A stretch of DNA of 64,000 nucleotides from the NCBI RefSeq assembly GCF_000835165.1, contig NZ_CP007790.1, positions 2,108,001-2,172,000 of the forward strand. Reading direction: 5' to 3'. The notes below the pieces were generated by a model. The model had not been told where the DNA came from, ran no database searches, and saw only the letters and a program-made list of their open reading frames with translations. The position numbers and the translations under genes are program-made. Shown in pieces: positions 6,961 through 19,400 of this stretch. Origin of the DNA: Corynebacterium marinum DSM 44953 (GTDB lineage: Bacteria > Actinomycetota > Actinomycetes > Mycobacteriales > Mycobacteriaceae). Position 1 is the stretch's first letter; the number at the start of each line of letters is the position of its first letter.

Positions 6961-8379
6961 TCATTTCCGCCGCCGGCGCCCGTTTTTCTTCTCGGTGCCA
7001 TCGCCCCTGCTCAGGGTCGCCCCCTTGGCCATGTACAGGGTCCGGTTGAAACGCTCCTGGTAACGCATCTGCTGGTACTTCCAGCGCTCGGCCATCGTTG
7101 ACTTGGACTCCACCCGGTCCTTCGGGTGGACCGGATCCTCCCCGAGGACGGGGTCATCGCCGATCTGGTAGGTGTCGGTCCACACCTGGACGACCGACCA
7201 ACCCACCGCCGCCAACGGCACCGAGAGAATCGCCCCGAAGATGCCGCCGACGATCGTGCCCACGGAAAGCGCGAGCAGCACGACGATCGCGTGGAGACTC
7301 AGAGTCCTCCCCATCACCACCGGCTGCAGCAGGTCGCCCTCCAGCTGGGTGACCACCACGACGACCGCGACCACGATCAGCGCCACCACCAGCCCGTTGG
7401 TCACCAGGGCGACCAAGGTCGCCAGGATGCCGGCGACGGTGGCGCCGATGATCGGCAGGAAGGCGCCGACGAACACGATGACGGCGAGCGGCAACGCCAG
7501 CGGCACTCCGAGCAGGAACAGCGCCAATCCGATGACCACCGCGTCCACGGTGGCGATGATGACCGTGCCCCGCACATAGCCACCGAGGATCTGGATGGTG
7601 CGGTCCCCCGACTCCGCCAGCCGCGCCCGCGTCTCTCCCCGGAACCACCGCAGCGTGAAGTTCCACAACTTCGGCCCGTCCTTGAGAAAGAAGAACAGGA
7701 TCACCACCATGAGCGCCGCGCCCGCGATGAACTCCGTGGCGGCGGTGAGGCCGGTCAGCGCGCTGCCAACCACCGCCCCGCTGGCGGCCAGCTGGGTGAT
7801 CTGCTCGACCAGGTTGTCGAAGACCACCGTGTCGAAGGGCAGCGGCCCCGCCCGGAAGAAGCCCTCCAGTTCCCGCCACCCTTCCACAGCAGAGGCGGAG
7901 AGCGAGTCCCATTCATTGAGCACCGCGAAGACGATGCCCGTGATGATTGCGCTCAGGAGAACGAGGATGCCGATGAATGCGGCACCTGTGGCCAGCAGGC
8001 TCGACCACCCCTTCCCCTTGAGCCATCTGACCACCGGGTAGACCGCAGAGGCGAGGATCAGGGCCACAAGAGCTGCGATTACCACGACAGACACCCGCAG
8101 CAGAAGCCACACCGATCCCATGAACACCGCGGACACGAGCAGGATCTGGGCGGACCGGGAGGCGATCTGCCCTAATGCGTCGGACCAGGGCGCGGCGGCA
8201 CTCAGATCCTTGGCCGCAGAGGGCTCGGACCACCCCTCCGCGCGATGCGCACCAGTCACCGAACCGGTGGCCCCGGGCACCCCCCACCTTTCCGCGAACG
8301 GGACAGCCGATGCGCCCTCAACGACGGGGTCTTTCCGCGGAAGGGAGGGATCCTGCGCCGGGCCGGTCGGGTCGATCAT
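6961..8379 (-). CDS. AI-2E family transporter (PF01594-like permease)
   Basis: A 472-residue integral membrane protein with about seven to eight hydrophobic segments, including paired N-terminal helices (LLRVSVVVIAALVALILASAV) and the conserved late block FVGAFLPIIGATVAGILA followed by GDLLQPVVMGRTLSLH, typical of the AI-2E/YdiK/TqsA family. Both ends are cytoplasmic-looking: an 80-residue polar N-terminal tail and a very basic C-terminus ending in RRRRK. Substrate is unknown; family members export small molecules or exchange ions, and the name does not prove AI-2 transport. Confidence 0.85.
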   Translation of the reverse strand: MIDPTGPAQDPSLPRKDPVVEGASAVPFAERWGVPGATGSVTGAHRAEGWSEPSAAKDLSAAAPWSDALGQIASRSAQILLVSAVFMGSVWLLLRVSVVVIAALVALILASAVYPVVRWLKGKGWSSLLATGAAFIGILVLLSAIITGIVFAVLNEWDSLSASAVEGWRELEGFFRAGPLPFDTVVFDNLVEQITQLAASGAVVGSALTGLTAATEFIAGAALMVVILFFFLKDGPKLWNFTLRWFRGETRARLAESGDRTIQILGGYVRGTVIIATVDAVVIGLALFLLGVPLALPLAVIVFVGAFLPIIGATVAGILATLVALVTNGLVVALIVVAVVVVVTQLEGDLLQPVVMGRTLSLHAIVVLLALSVGTIVGGIFGAILSVPLAAVGWSVVQVWTDTYQIGDDPVLGEDPVHPKDRVESKSTMAERWKYQQMRYQERFNRTLYMAKGATLSRGDGTEKKNGRRRRK

Positions 8380-8442
8380 CGCGGTACTCCTTCAGATGGT
8401 GTGACCTGTGGTTGAGCAGTGTGGCCGACATGCCGCCGATGA

Positions 8443-8646
8443 TCAACCTGTCTCATCGATGAAGATCGTGGCTGAGGGGCACAACCCCTTCGCCCGGCGC
8501 AACGCGGGCCATTCCGGCTCCGGGGGATGCTCAGTTGTCAGGCTGACGAATCCTCCGTGCTCGTCGAGATTCCGGAAGACGTTCGGGGCGATGTGACCGC
8601 AGTTGCCGGAAGCTATGCAGGTGTCGTAATTCGCGACAACCCTCAT
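8443..8646 (-). CDS. [3Fe-4S]-type ferredoxin
   Basis: A 67-residue ferredoxin with cysteines at 10, 16 and 56 in the pattern C-IASGN-C ... LCP. The position where a fourth Cys would sit is serine (Ser13), as in ferredoxins of the actinobacterial P450-partner type that hold a 3Fe-4S cluster. It starts 20 bases after the desaturase stop on the same strand, so it may pass electrons to that desaturase. No cytochrome P450 is seen in the window. Confidence 0.88.
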   Translation of the reverse strand: MRVVANYDTCIASGNCGHIAPNVFRNLDEHGGFVSLTTEHPPEPEWPALRRAKGLCPSATIFIDETG

Positions 8647-8665
8647 GGTCCCTCACTTTCCTGTC

Positions 8666-9709
8666 TCAGCCCCGGAACTGGACAACCAGCGGGCAGGTGT
8701 ACGGATCGCGGTTCTTGAGACCGACCTGGTTGAGGTACGAGATGATGACCCCGTACGCGGCCCCCAACGTCGTCTCCGTGTAGCGGATGCCCAGCGCCGA
8801 ACAGTGTTCCCGGACCATCTTCTGCAGCGCCGGCAGGTTCGGGCGGGGCGTCCTGGGGAACAGGTGGTGTTCGATCTGGTACTCCAACCCGCCCATGAAA
8901 AAGTGCACCAGACGGTTACCGCGGATGTTACGGGACATGTATACCTGGCGACGCAGAAAATCGAGCTTCACGTCGTGGGGCACGGTGGGCATGCCGATAT
9001 GGCTGGCGGCGAAGGCTCCGCCGAGGAGGAGGCCGAACACCAGCGTCTGCACGAGGATGAACGCCACCGCCAGCCAGAAGGGCAGGACGAGGAACAGGAG
9101 GAGGGGAATGCCGAGCAACCTGATCCCCACGAGGAGGATCTCCACCCACCGGAACCTGACCCGGCTGCGGCCCAGGAGGCTCCGCATCGTCGCGATGTGC
9201 AGGGAGAATCCGTCGAAGGGCAGGAGGGGGAGGAAGTACCACCCCTGGTAACGCGCGAGTTTCGCGCCCGGGCCGGTGCGCCTGTCGGCGCTCTCCGGTG
9301 TCAACGCCAGCACACCGGAGGCGACGTCGGGATCGGAGCGTTCCTTGTTGGGGTTCGCGTGGTGCCGGCTGTGCTTGTCCACCCACCAGCCGTAACTGAG
9401 TCCGATGAACAGGCCTGCGAGCACGCGGGAGGTCCATTCGTTCCACCTGCGGCCCTCGAAGATCTCCTGATGCGCCGCCTCGTGGCTGAGGAAACCGAGC
9501 TGGGACATGGCGATGCCCAGGAATACGGCGAAGAGCAGCTGGTACCAGCCGTCCCCAGCCAGGGTCACGGCGACGAGGGTGATAACCATGCCCAGGCTCC
9601 AGAAGAGGATCCGGGTCAGGTAGAAACCGGGGCGGCGCCGCATCAATCCCGCGTCGGTTACTTTGGCGGCCAGTTCAAGGAAAGACTCGACGTACGGGGT
9701 GGCGATCAC
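8666..9709 (-). CDS. Membrane fatty acid desaturase
   Basis: A 347-residue membrane di-iron desaturase with the three histidine boxes HEAAH, HSRHH and QIEHH and hydrophobic segments between them. The third box starting with Q (QIEHHLFP) is the form seen in front-end/acyl-CoA desaturases and in DesA3-like proteins of Mycobacteriales. It probably introduces double bonds into acyl-CoA made by the nearby FAS-I. The following ferredoxin gene is a likely redox partner. Regiospecificity cannot be predicted. Confidence 0.88.
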   Translation of the reverse strand: MIATPYVESFLELAAKVTDAGLMRRRPGFYLTRILFWSLGMVITLVAVTLAGDGWYQLLFAVFLGIAMSQLGFLSHEAAHQEIFEGRRWNEWTSRVLAGLFIGLSYGWWVDKHSRHHANPNKERSDPDVASGVLALTPESADRRTGPGAKLARYQGWYFLPLLPFDGFSLHIATMRSLLGRSRVRFRWVEILLVGIRLLGIPLLLFLVLPFWLAVAFILVQTLVFGLLLGGAFAASHIGMPTVPHDVKLDFLRRQVYMSRNIRGNRLVHFFMGGLEYQIEHHLFPRTPRPNLPALQKMVREHCSALGIRYTETTLGAAYGVIISYLNQVGLKNRDPYTCPLVVQFRG

Positions 9710-9803
9710 CGGAACTCCTATCGCCGTGATCTACAACACATTCTTGCCCTTCATTGAACCACCCGCATTTACCCAGGTCAATAGGCGAAAGAGCGTGGCA
9801 CCC

Positions 9804-10214
9804 TCAGACCTTTGTGAGCAGACAGGTCGCCACGGCGACATCCCCGTCGTGGCTGATCGACAGGCTGGTGGACACCTCCCCCAGGCTTTCCGCGACCGCC
9901 CGGGCGACATCGCCCCGCAGTTCGACCGCGACCCGGCCCCACCGGTCCGGCTGGATGACGATCTCCCGGAAGTCCACCAGATCCGGTGACATCGCCGGGG
10001 GGCGGCCGTAGAGCGCCTGCGACCATGCCTTGATGAATGCCTCCTTCGCGGCCCACCGGCCGGCCAGGTGCAGGACCCGGTCCGGCCGCTGGCCGGCCAC
10101 CCGCAGCTCCAGTGCCGTGAAGTTCTCCTCGAACCGCGAACCCGGCATGCCCAGCTGCTCGCGGAAGCCCGGCACATGGACGATGTCGACGCCGATGTAG
10201 TGCATATGACCCAT
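9804..10214 (-). CDS. acpS: Holo-[acyl-carrier-protein] synthase
   Basis: Transfers 4'-phosphopantetheine from CoA to the ACP domain of fatty acid synthase. The product has the AcpS motifs GVDIVHVPGF near the N-terminus (Mg-binding Asp10) and WAAKEAFIKA (Glu) about 45 residues later. Start could be ATG 10214 (136 residues) or ATG 10205 (MHYIG). It lies downstream of fas on the same strand, matching the corynebacterial arrangement in which FAS-I lacks its own transferase domain. Confidence 0.9.
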   Translation of the reverse strand: MGHMHYIGVDIVHVPGFREQLGMPGSRFEENFTALELRVAGQRPDRVLHLAGRWAAKEAFIKAWSQALYGRPPAMSPDLVDFREIVIQPDRWGRVAVELRGDVARAVAESLGEVSTSLSISHDGDVAVATCLLTKV

Positions 10215-10453
10215 TGTGCCCGACCCGGACCGGTGGCCCGGCCACCACCTATGTCGGAAAAGGCGACCGCTCGCCCGATGTCACATCGGACGAGTGCATG
10301 TCTTTTTATAGGACGAGGTCGTGCCCCGCGGCCGCCGAAGGCGACGTCGGACAAGACGACCCCTCGTCATTTCCCGCAGCCGCACCTCCCACCGACGCAG
10401 ACGGCCCGCTCTCCCCGATGGCGGGGAGGGCGGGCCGTCAGGGCCTGGCCGGG
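10215..10453 (-). other. fas-acpS intergenic region with hairpins
   Basis: About 240 bp between the fas stop and acpS. It holds a strong GC hairpin at 10400-10439, a 7-bp inverted repeat CCGATGT-C-ACATCGG near 10274-10288, and two loosely repeated TCGGAC(G/A)AG words near 10284 and 10350. acpS therefore probably has its own promoter here, but I cannot place a convincing one. Confidence 0.4.
10400..10439 (-). terminator. Hairpin downstream of fas
   Basis: An 18-bp nearly perfect stem (GACGGCCCGC... pairing with ...GCGGGCCGTC) with a 4-nt loop, 14 bases after the fas stop codon. There is no clear U-run on the minus strand. Confidence 0.6.
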
Positions 10454-13400
10454 TTAGGAGGTGATCTCCGCACCCGTGCGCAGGACGCCGTCGACGAGGC
10501 GGGCGTCGTCGTCCAGCAGGACGGCGGCCTCCCGTTCCTTCACGGCATTGCCGGCACCGCCGAGGTTGCGGTCGGTCGGGCGCTCGAACAGCGGGGCTCC
10601 GCCGTACATGCCGTCGACGATGCGGCGCAGGCCGGCTTCTTCGCGGGCGACGGATGCCGCGGCCCAGTCGGCCGCCGCGTCCTGGCCGCGCTCCTGGCGC
10701 AGGGCCTCGAGGAACGCGCCCGGGTGGACGATGGCGACCAGCGCGGAGACGTGGCCGAAACCGAGCGAGGTGACCAGACCGGCCTTCGGCGCCTTAGCAG
10801 AAAGATCCAGCGGCTTACGCAGCCACACCAGGTGCTGGTGGTGCGCGAGAACCGGGTCGACGGAGTCGAGCGACCGGTTCGCCGGGAGCACACCGGAGCG
10901 CAGGACCTGGGTCAGGCCGATCATCTGGAAGGCCGCGGCGCCGCCCTTCGCGTGGCCGGTGAGCGACTTCTGGGAGATCACGTACAGCGGGTTGCCGTCC
11001 GCACGCCCCATGGAGGCGGCGATCCGCTCATGCAGGTCCGACTCGTTCGGATCATTGGCGTTGGTGGAGGTGTCGTGCTTGGAGATCACGGAGATCTCGT
11101 TGACGGCCACGCCCACGTCGGCCAGCTGGCGGGCCAGCCGGGAGTCGGCTCCGCCGCGGGCGGCGCCCAGGGCACCGAGGCCCGGGGCCGGGATGGAGGT
11201 GTGCGCACCGTCGGCGAAGGACTCGGCGAAGGCGACGACGCCCAGGACCGGGAGGCCGAGGTCGGCCGCGACCGAACCGCGGGCCAGCAGCACGGTGCCG
11301 CCGCCCTCGGACTCGATGAAGCCGCCGCGGCGGCGGTCGTTGGCGCGGGAGAAGTAGCGGTGCTCGATGCCCTTGTTCTCCATCTCGGTGGAGTCGGCGG
11401 TGGCGGCCATGTCGCCGAAGCCGGTGATTCCCTCGATGGAGAGGTCGTCCAGGCCGCCGGCGACGACAAAGTCCGCCTTGCCCAGCTTGATCTTGTCGTA
11501 GCCCTCCTCCACGGAGACCGCGGCGGTAGCGCAGGCGGCAACCGGGTGGATCATCTGGCCGTAGCCGCCGACGTAGGACTGCATGACGTGCGCGGCGACG
11601 ACGTTGGGCAGGGCCTCCTGCAGGATGTCGTTGGCGCGCGGCTCGGCGAGCAGGCCGTCGAGGTAGAGGGAGCGCATGGACTCGACGCCGCCCATGCCGG
11701 TGCCCTGGGTGGAGGACACGCGGGCGGGGTGGACGCCGCGGAGCAGCTCCGCCGGGGTGAAGCCGGAGGAGAGGAACGCGTCGACGGTGCAGACGAGGTT
11801 CCACAGGGCGAGGCGGTCGAGGTTGTCGACCATGTCGGCCGGGATGCCGTAGACAGCCGGGTCGAAGCCCTCCGGGATCTGGCCGCCGACGAAGCGCGAC
11901 ATGGTGGTGCGGCGCGGGACGCGGACGGCGGAACCTGCGTGGCGGACGACCGTCCACTCCCCTGCCTCCTCGTCGTAGAACGCGGAGGTGTGGTCCGGTT
12001 CGGAGTCGACGAAGGTCTTGGCCTCCTCCCTGGAGGCGACGGAGAAGGAGAGATCCTTGTCCAGGTAGACGGTGGTCAGCTCCGGCGCCAGGTTGTCGAC
12101 CATGAAGAAGTCGTCGTGGTAGCGGCGGACGCCGACCTTGCCCAGGACCTCGTCGTGGAAGCGGTCGTAGATCTCCTCCTCGGCGAGCTCCTGGTCATCT
12201 GCGTCGTACCAGGCGTCGTTGTCCCAGCGGATCAGACCCATGGTCCAGGCGAGCTCGATGACGCCGGCTGCGGTGAGGTCGCCGGTGAGCTCGGCGTCGA
12301 AACGCGTGCGGGCGGAGCCGTAGGGGCCCAGCTCGCCGGCGCCGACGATGACGATCATGTCGTCGAGCTTCGTGGTGACACCGCTGAAGTCCGGTGCGGT
12401 CCACTGGAAGCGGCGGTACGGGGTCGGCAGCGCGGTCAGCGTGCGCGGCTCCTCGATCTCCTGCTTCTCGACGCCCGAGGCCTCCGCCTCCGCGGCCGCC
12501 TCGGCGGCCAGCTGGGAGATGTTGACGTCGGACTCGCCGAGTCCGCCGGTGAAGTCCACGGTGACCGGGGCGTTGGCGGCCTCGGCGCGAACCTCGTCGG
12601 TGACCTGGGAGACAAGCAGCTCTGCCATCTCCTCGTTGGAGAAGGTGCGTACGCCCTTGGACTCGATGGTCTCGACGAGCGGGTCGTTGCCGCCCATCAG
12701 GCCGGTGCCGCGGACCCAGCCGATGAAGGCGTGGACGAGGCTGGTGCGCCCGCCCCAGACCTTCTCGGCGTTCCAGCGGGTGACCACGGCGTCCAGGGAG
12801 GCCTTGGACTCGCCGTAGGCGCCGTCGCCGCCGAAGCGGCCACGGTTCGGGGAACCCGGCAGGACGACGTGGAGCCGCTTGCCCACCTGGGTGTCCACGC
12901 CGATCTCGGAGAGGCCGGCGATGAGCCGCTCGACGGCCCACAGCAGCAGGCGCATCTGGGACTCGGCGGAGGGGCCTGCGTCGGCGAGTGTGCCCATGAC
13001 GCGGGGTGCCGCGAACGGGAAGAGCAGCGTCGGGACGAGCGCCTTCTTCAGGACCTTCTTCTGGCCGTTGACGGTGGCGGTCTGTTCGTTGCCGATCCAC
13101 TCGATGACGGCGTCGAGATCCGTGTAGGAGCTCAGGTTCGCCGGGATGATCCACAGGGCGGCGGTGCCGCGGGCGGCGCGCGCGTAGAGCTCCTTGTAGT
13201 AGCCCAGGCGGGAGTGCGAGAGGCTGGAGGTGGTGACCACGACGGTCGCGCCCCCCTCGAGCAGCTCGGCGACGACGCCGGCGGCGATCGAGTTCGGGGA
13301 CGCGCCGGTGACCACTGCCACGTCGGCGGAGAAGCGCAGGGTCTCCTCCTCGCGCGCCTGGGCGGCCAGCCCGGTCAGTCCCAGGTACTCGGCCTGCTTG

Positions 13401-16400
13401 GCGACGACCTCGCCGGCACCGGTGACATCGATGTCGGCGGCGTCGAGCTCGCCGAGGGCCACACGGGTGAGGTCCTCGCGTGCGGAGGCCCAGCGGTCGT
13501 CGAGAAGCACTGCCTCGTCGGCGGAGAAGCGCGGCGCGACCTGGCGGGGCCAGTCGGAGCCGAGCTCGCGGGAGACGAGGTCGAACAGGGCGGCGTGCTC
13601 GTCGGCCTGCTCCTCGAGGTTCTGGGACTCGACCTGGCTGATGCCCAGCTGGGAGAGGATGGTGCGGGCGGTCTCCGCCAGCACGCCTTCCTTGCCGGTG
13701 ACCTGCTCGGCGAACTCGCCGAGTGCGGCGGAGTCGACGACGCCGCCGGCGCCGCCGCCCGCGGAGGGCAGTCCGACCGCGACGCCGCGGCGGGCGGCGA
13801 CGGCCTGGACTGCGCCGTCGATGAGCTGGTCGAGCTCACCGGCGTTGGACGGGGTGGCCGGGCTCAGGGTGGCCAGGTCGCCGCCGCGCAGGGAGGCTCC
13901 CTCGCGGGCGCCGATGACCACCTCGGCGACAACGTGGTCGGCCCAGCCCTGGCCGAGCTGCCAGGTGCCGGTCACGCGCTCGGTGATGTAGTTGGGCTTC
14001 TTGCCGGTGGGGCCGGTGATGCGGCGCAGCGCGTCGGCGGCGGAGTCACCCAGGACCGGGCCGAAGGCCTTGTAGCCCTTGGCCATCTTGGAGACGGTGA
14101 CCTTCAGCGCGTCCAGCTCGGCGTCAGCGGCGCCGTCGATGGCGCCCAGGCCGAACTCCACGCCCAGGTCCAGCAGCAGCTGGTTGCGGCGGGAGGACAC
14201 GCCCTCGACGAGGGTCTCGATGGAGTCGGTGGCGCCCATCTGGTCGGGGCGGACCTTGGTCCAGATGGCGATGAGCATCTCGGTGGCGTCGGCCGGGGTG
14301 AACTCGATGTTCTCCGGGGTGCCGGCGCCCGCCGGGGCGGCTGCGGGGGCGGGGGCGGGTGCCGCGGCCGGCACGGTGTCACCGGTCGGGGCGTTGGCCG
14401 ACACGGGGGCCGGGCCGGCGGACTTCCGGGCCGGCGCGGACTCGGCCGGGGTCTCCGGCACGACGTCCTCGGCGACCTCGCGGACGACCTCGTCGGTGGC
14501 GAAGACGACCGGGCGGTCGCGCTCGACGTTGAGGACCTCGATCGGAGTGCCCGCGTACTGCGGCAGGCGCAGGGTCTGGCCCAGCATGTTGGCCAGGGTC
14601 GGTGCGGAACCGACGCCGACCTCCACGAAGCGCTCCATCTCCAGGCCGCCGTTCTCGCGGGACCGCAGGATGAGGTCCTGCGTCTCGATCCAGCGGACCG
14701 GGGAGGCGAACTGCCACGCCAGCAGCTCGATGAGCAGGGTGCGGGCGAGCTTCTGCGGGTCGGCGGCGGCCTTCTCGTAGTCGCCCAGGATCTCCTCGAT
14801 GTACGGGGAGGAGACGACGTCGGTGATGGACTCCACGAACTCGCGGCTGAGTTCGAAGGGACGCGCCACCAGGTTCGGGATGTAGCGCCCGACCAGGATG
14901 TCCAGGTTGATGGCGTGCGGGATCAGCGAATCGAGGTGCTCGCGGAAATCGCCCACACCGTCGCGCAGGTGGCTGGAGTGGAAGGGCACGTCGATGCCCG
15001 GGATCATGATGAACGCGCGCTGGCCCGGGGCGCGCTTCTCGGCGTCGGCCTTGAGGGCGAGCAGCCCGGCGCGGGTGCCGGCGACGGCGTACTGGACGCC
15101 GGCGATGTTGTAGTTCACGATCTCGAGGAACTCGCCGGTGCTGGCCGACAGGTCGTTGACGTAGTCGAAGACGTTGCCGGCGGACAGGCCCATCTTGTTG
15201 GGGCGCAGGGCGGCGAGGCCGTAGTTGGAGTTGCCCTCCTCGTCGCGCTCGACCAGGCGGTGCATGGTCAGGCCGCGGCGGTAGACGATCTCCACCACGG
15301 ACTCGAGGGAGAGGACGCCGGAGTAGGCGGCCAGGGCGTTGTACTCGCCGACGGAGTGGCCGGCGAAGTAGGCGCGCTGGTTGAGGGCGCCCGCCTCGCG
15401 CATCTCGGCGACCTGGGCGCAGCCCAGGGTGGCCATGGCGACCTGGGTGAACTGGGTCAGGAAGAGCACGCCGTCCGGGTGGTGGAAGCGTTCGCCGCCG
15501 ACGACGACCTCGGTCGGGTTGTTCTTGACGATCTCCAGGACGGAGAAGCCCAGCTTGGTGCGGGTGTGGCGGTCCGCCCGGTCCCAGACCTCGCGGGCCG
15601 CGGCGGAATCCGCGCGGGACTCCATGCCCATGCCCTGGGACTGGATGCCCTGGCCCGGGAAGCCGTAGAAGGTGGTCGGCGCGGCCATGACGGCGGTGGC
15701 GGTGAGCACGAGGTTGCCGTTGACGGTGGCGGTGACGGTGCGTACCTCGCCGTGGCCCGGGCGGTTGTCGACGCCCGAGCGCTCGACCGTGAACTCGATC
15801 GTCTCGCCCGGCAGGACCGGGGCGAGCATGGTGGCCGTGTACTCGACGACGCGGGCCGGGCTCGTGGAGGTGGAGTCCTCCGAGAATCCGGCGCCGGCGA
15901 CGAGCTCGCCGATGGCGGAGGTCCACATGCCGTGCACGATGACGCCCGGCAGTCCGGCGAGGCCGGCCGCCGTATCGGAGACGTGGATCGGGTTTCGGTC
16001 GCCGGAGACGACGGCGAAGGGGTGCATGGACTCCGGCGCGACGACGCGGGCGTAGGCGCGGAAGGAGCGCGGGCTGTCGACGACGCTCGGCAGGGCCGAG
16101 GTGTTGGTGCGCGCGGTGGTCTTTCCGTTGCGTCCGCGGATGGCGAATCGCTCGGAGAGCTTGGCCAGCGGCGCGCCGTCGGCGGTCAGCTCCGCACGGA
16201 TGATGACGAGGCGGCCCAGGTCGGTGTCGGAGACCTCGTCGGCGGTGGCGGTGACCTTGAGGTCGACCGGGCCCGCAGAGACGTCCGGAAGCTCGGCGAG
16301 CATGGTCAGGTGGTGCTCGAGGTGCACCAGGGACAGCATTCCCTCGACCACGGAGGCCGAGTCGGTGCCCGGGACCACGGCGGAACGCACGGCGGCGAAC

Positions 16401-19400
16401 ACGGCCGGCCAGGCGCGGCCGACGAGGACGTCCGGGGCGGTGCCGTTGGCGGCCAGCTTGGCGGGCAGGTAACCGGCGGTGACGGTGTCGTAGTCGGCGA
16501 GGTGGCCGGCGTCGAGGGTGGTGCGCCACTCGGCGACGCCCGCGGCGGAGACCTCGGCCAGTTCGCCGCCGGCGGCCACGCGGGTCAGCTCAGCCATGGC
16601 GGCCTCAGCATCTTCCGCGGTGACCTGCGGGTTGGCGGACAGGGGGGCGTCGGCGGGGACGGTGAAACGGATGCTCAGGTCCGTGGTGGTGCCGGCGGCG
16701 GTGGAACCGGCCAGCGGGACGGTGAGCACGGCGTGCTCCGCGTCCTCGGCGACCAGGCGGGCACCGGTGGCGGCGTGGGCCGCGGAGGCGCGGTCCTCGG
16801 CCAGGGTCCACTGGTCGGTGTCGCCGAGACGCTCGATGTAGGAGGGCTGCTGGCGGCCTGCCCAGAAGGTGCCCGGGGCGGTGAGGACCCGTTCGACGAC
16901 GGACTCCTCGATCTCGACCGGCTGCTCGCCGACGGCGGTCAGCGCGTCGATGGCGACCTGGTTGAAGCGGCCGAGCAGGTCGGCAACCGGCTCGTTGGCG
17001 CGGGTGATGCCGGCGACGGCGGCGGTGCCGGGGATGATGCAGACCTGGTCGGCGTCGTACCGCTCGTCGTGGGCCTGCCACAGGGAATCGGAGCGCCACC
17101 AGCGGCGCACATCGCCGTCAATGACGGGAACGAAGTTGGCCGGCTTACCCGGCTTGAGCAGCAGCTTCGAGAACCAGGCCCGGTCGGCGGGGTGCAGCAG
17201 GTCGCGCCCGGCGAAGGGGTAGAGCTCCACGAGCTTGTCGACGGCCTGCCCGGGGGCGTCCAGGTCCACCTCGATCTGCGCCTCGAACGTGCCGTGGTCG
17301 ACGTCGGTCAGGCGGGCCTCGGCGCGCTCGACCATCTCGACGAAGCGGTCCGCCCAGGAGACGTCGGTCCATTCGCCCTTGTACGGGCCGGAGATCTCGA
17401 GGTAGCGGTTCAGCCACTCGACGTAGGTCATGGCTTCGAGGTCGCCGAAGTAGGGCTTGCAGGTCTTGTCGATGGCCGCGATGATTTCCGCGCGGCGGGC
17501 CGCTGCGGCCTCGTCGTCGCCGGCGACCTCGTCGAGGAGGCGGCCAGCCTTGGCGAAGGAGTTCTCGATCTCGTAGAGGTCCGCGCCGAGCTGGGAGCGG
17601 CCTGATGCGACGCCGCCCTTCTCGCGGCCGGCGCCGGCCCACTCGTCGGAACCGGGGGCGTCGACAAGCGCCTGCTTGACCGCCTCGGAGGCGGTGGACT
17701 CGAGGGTGGCCATGGTGGCGGTGCCCAGGAGGATGGCGTCGGTGGGCATGGCCGGGAGGTGGTACCTCCGGGACCAGGTGCCGGTGATGTACTCGGCGGC
17801 CCGCTCGGGGGTGCCGATGCCGCCGCCGACGGCGAGGATGACGTTGTCGCGCTCGCGGATCTCGCCGTAGGTGGCGATCAGGAGCTCGTCGAGATCCTCC
17901 CAGGAGTGGTGGCCGCCTGCCTTGCCGCCCTCGACCTGGATGATGACCGGGATCTCCGGCACGTCGTCGGCGATCTTGAGGACCTGGCGGATGTGCTTGA
18001 CGGCGCCCGGCTTGAACACGACCCACGGGAAGTTCGCGTCCCGCAGTTCGCGGACCAGGGCGACGGCCTCGTCGTGCGGGGGCATGCCGGCGGTGATGAT
18101 GATGCCGTCGATCGGGGCGCCGTTGGCCCGGGCGCGCGGCACGAGACGCTTGCCCTCGACCTGCATACGCCACAGGTAGGGGTTGAGGAACATGGAGTTG
18201 AACTGCGCGTTGACGCCCGGCTCCAGCAGGGAGGTCAGCCGGTCGATGTTCTCCTCGAGAACAGCCTCGGTGACCTGTCCGCCGCCGGCGAGCTCGGCCC
18301 AGTGGCCGGCGTTGGCGGCGGCGGCGACGATGGCCGGATCGACGGTGGTCGGGGTCATGCCCGGCAGGGTCATCGGGGTGTAGCCGGTGACATCGGTGAA
18401 CTTGGTGACCAGGCGGACCTGGCCGTTGCGCTTCTCCAGTCGGGGGGCGAACTCGGACCAGTCGCGGGGCAGCTCGGGGGCGAGGCCGGCGTCGAAGAGC
18501 TCGGCCTGGCCGGCGGTGCCGGATACGTCGAGGGTGCCGACGCCGCGGCCGGCGACGATCCGCCTGGTCAGCGGCAGCATCCCGCCGTCCGGGCCGATCT
18601 CGAGGATCCAGCGGGCGCCTGCGTCGACGGCCGCGTCGAGCTCGGCGGGCCAGTCGACCTGGGCGGTCAGCACGAGCTGGGCGGCCTCGCGGGCGACGGC
18701 GGTGTCCAGTCCGGCCTTGGCTGCCCAGGCGACGGTCTGCTCGACGGCGGACGCCATCGCCGGGTGGTGGAAGGCGGACTGGATCGGCAGGTCGGCGAAC
18801 TGCGGGTTGAACGGTTCCCCGCCGCGCTCCTTGTTCTCGACGGCCTTGGTGTCCTTCGCCGCGAACTTGCCCAGGAGTTCCCGGACCGCGGCGTTGTCCT
18901 GCGGACGTCCGACCATCACGTAGGTGTCGCGGGTGTTGCGCAGCCCGACGGCCGGGCGCAGCTCCTCCGGGACATCGGCGCACGCGTGGTCGATGGCCTG
19001 CTGCAGCCGCTCACGGGAGATGCCGCGGACCGAGACCATCGGGGAGTGCCCGCCCTGCTGGATGAGGCCGGTCATGCGCGCGGTGCGGGTCATCGCGGCG
19101 CCGATCAGCTGCGCGATGGCGAGGAGATCGTCGGACTCCGCCTTCTCCTCCGCGAGGAGGGAGGCGAGCTTGCCCTGCGAGTGGCCGACCGTGGTGACAG
19201 CCTTCTCCAGCTCCAGGCCCTGGCGGTCCAGGGACTCCAGGACCGCCAACTGGGCGGTGAAGATTCCCGGGACGCTGATCGCGACCTGGGCGGCGTCGAA
19301 TGCGGGCCCCTCCTCGTCGCGTGCCCACGCGAGGGGGTCAAAGCCGTGGGGACGGGTCCCCGCCAGCTCGTCCGCGACCGGCGCGAGCTTGGCGGCGGCG

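Noticed and set aside
10214..17605. A 2,463-codon plus-strand open frame opposite the FAS-I gene
   Set aside because: It is the antisense shadow of a very GC-rich coding strand, with low-complexity Gly/Ala/Arg/Asp content, no start signals and no known domain.
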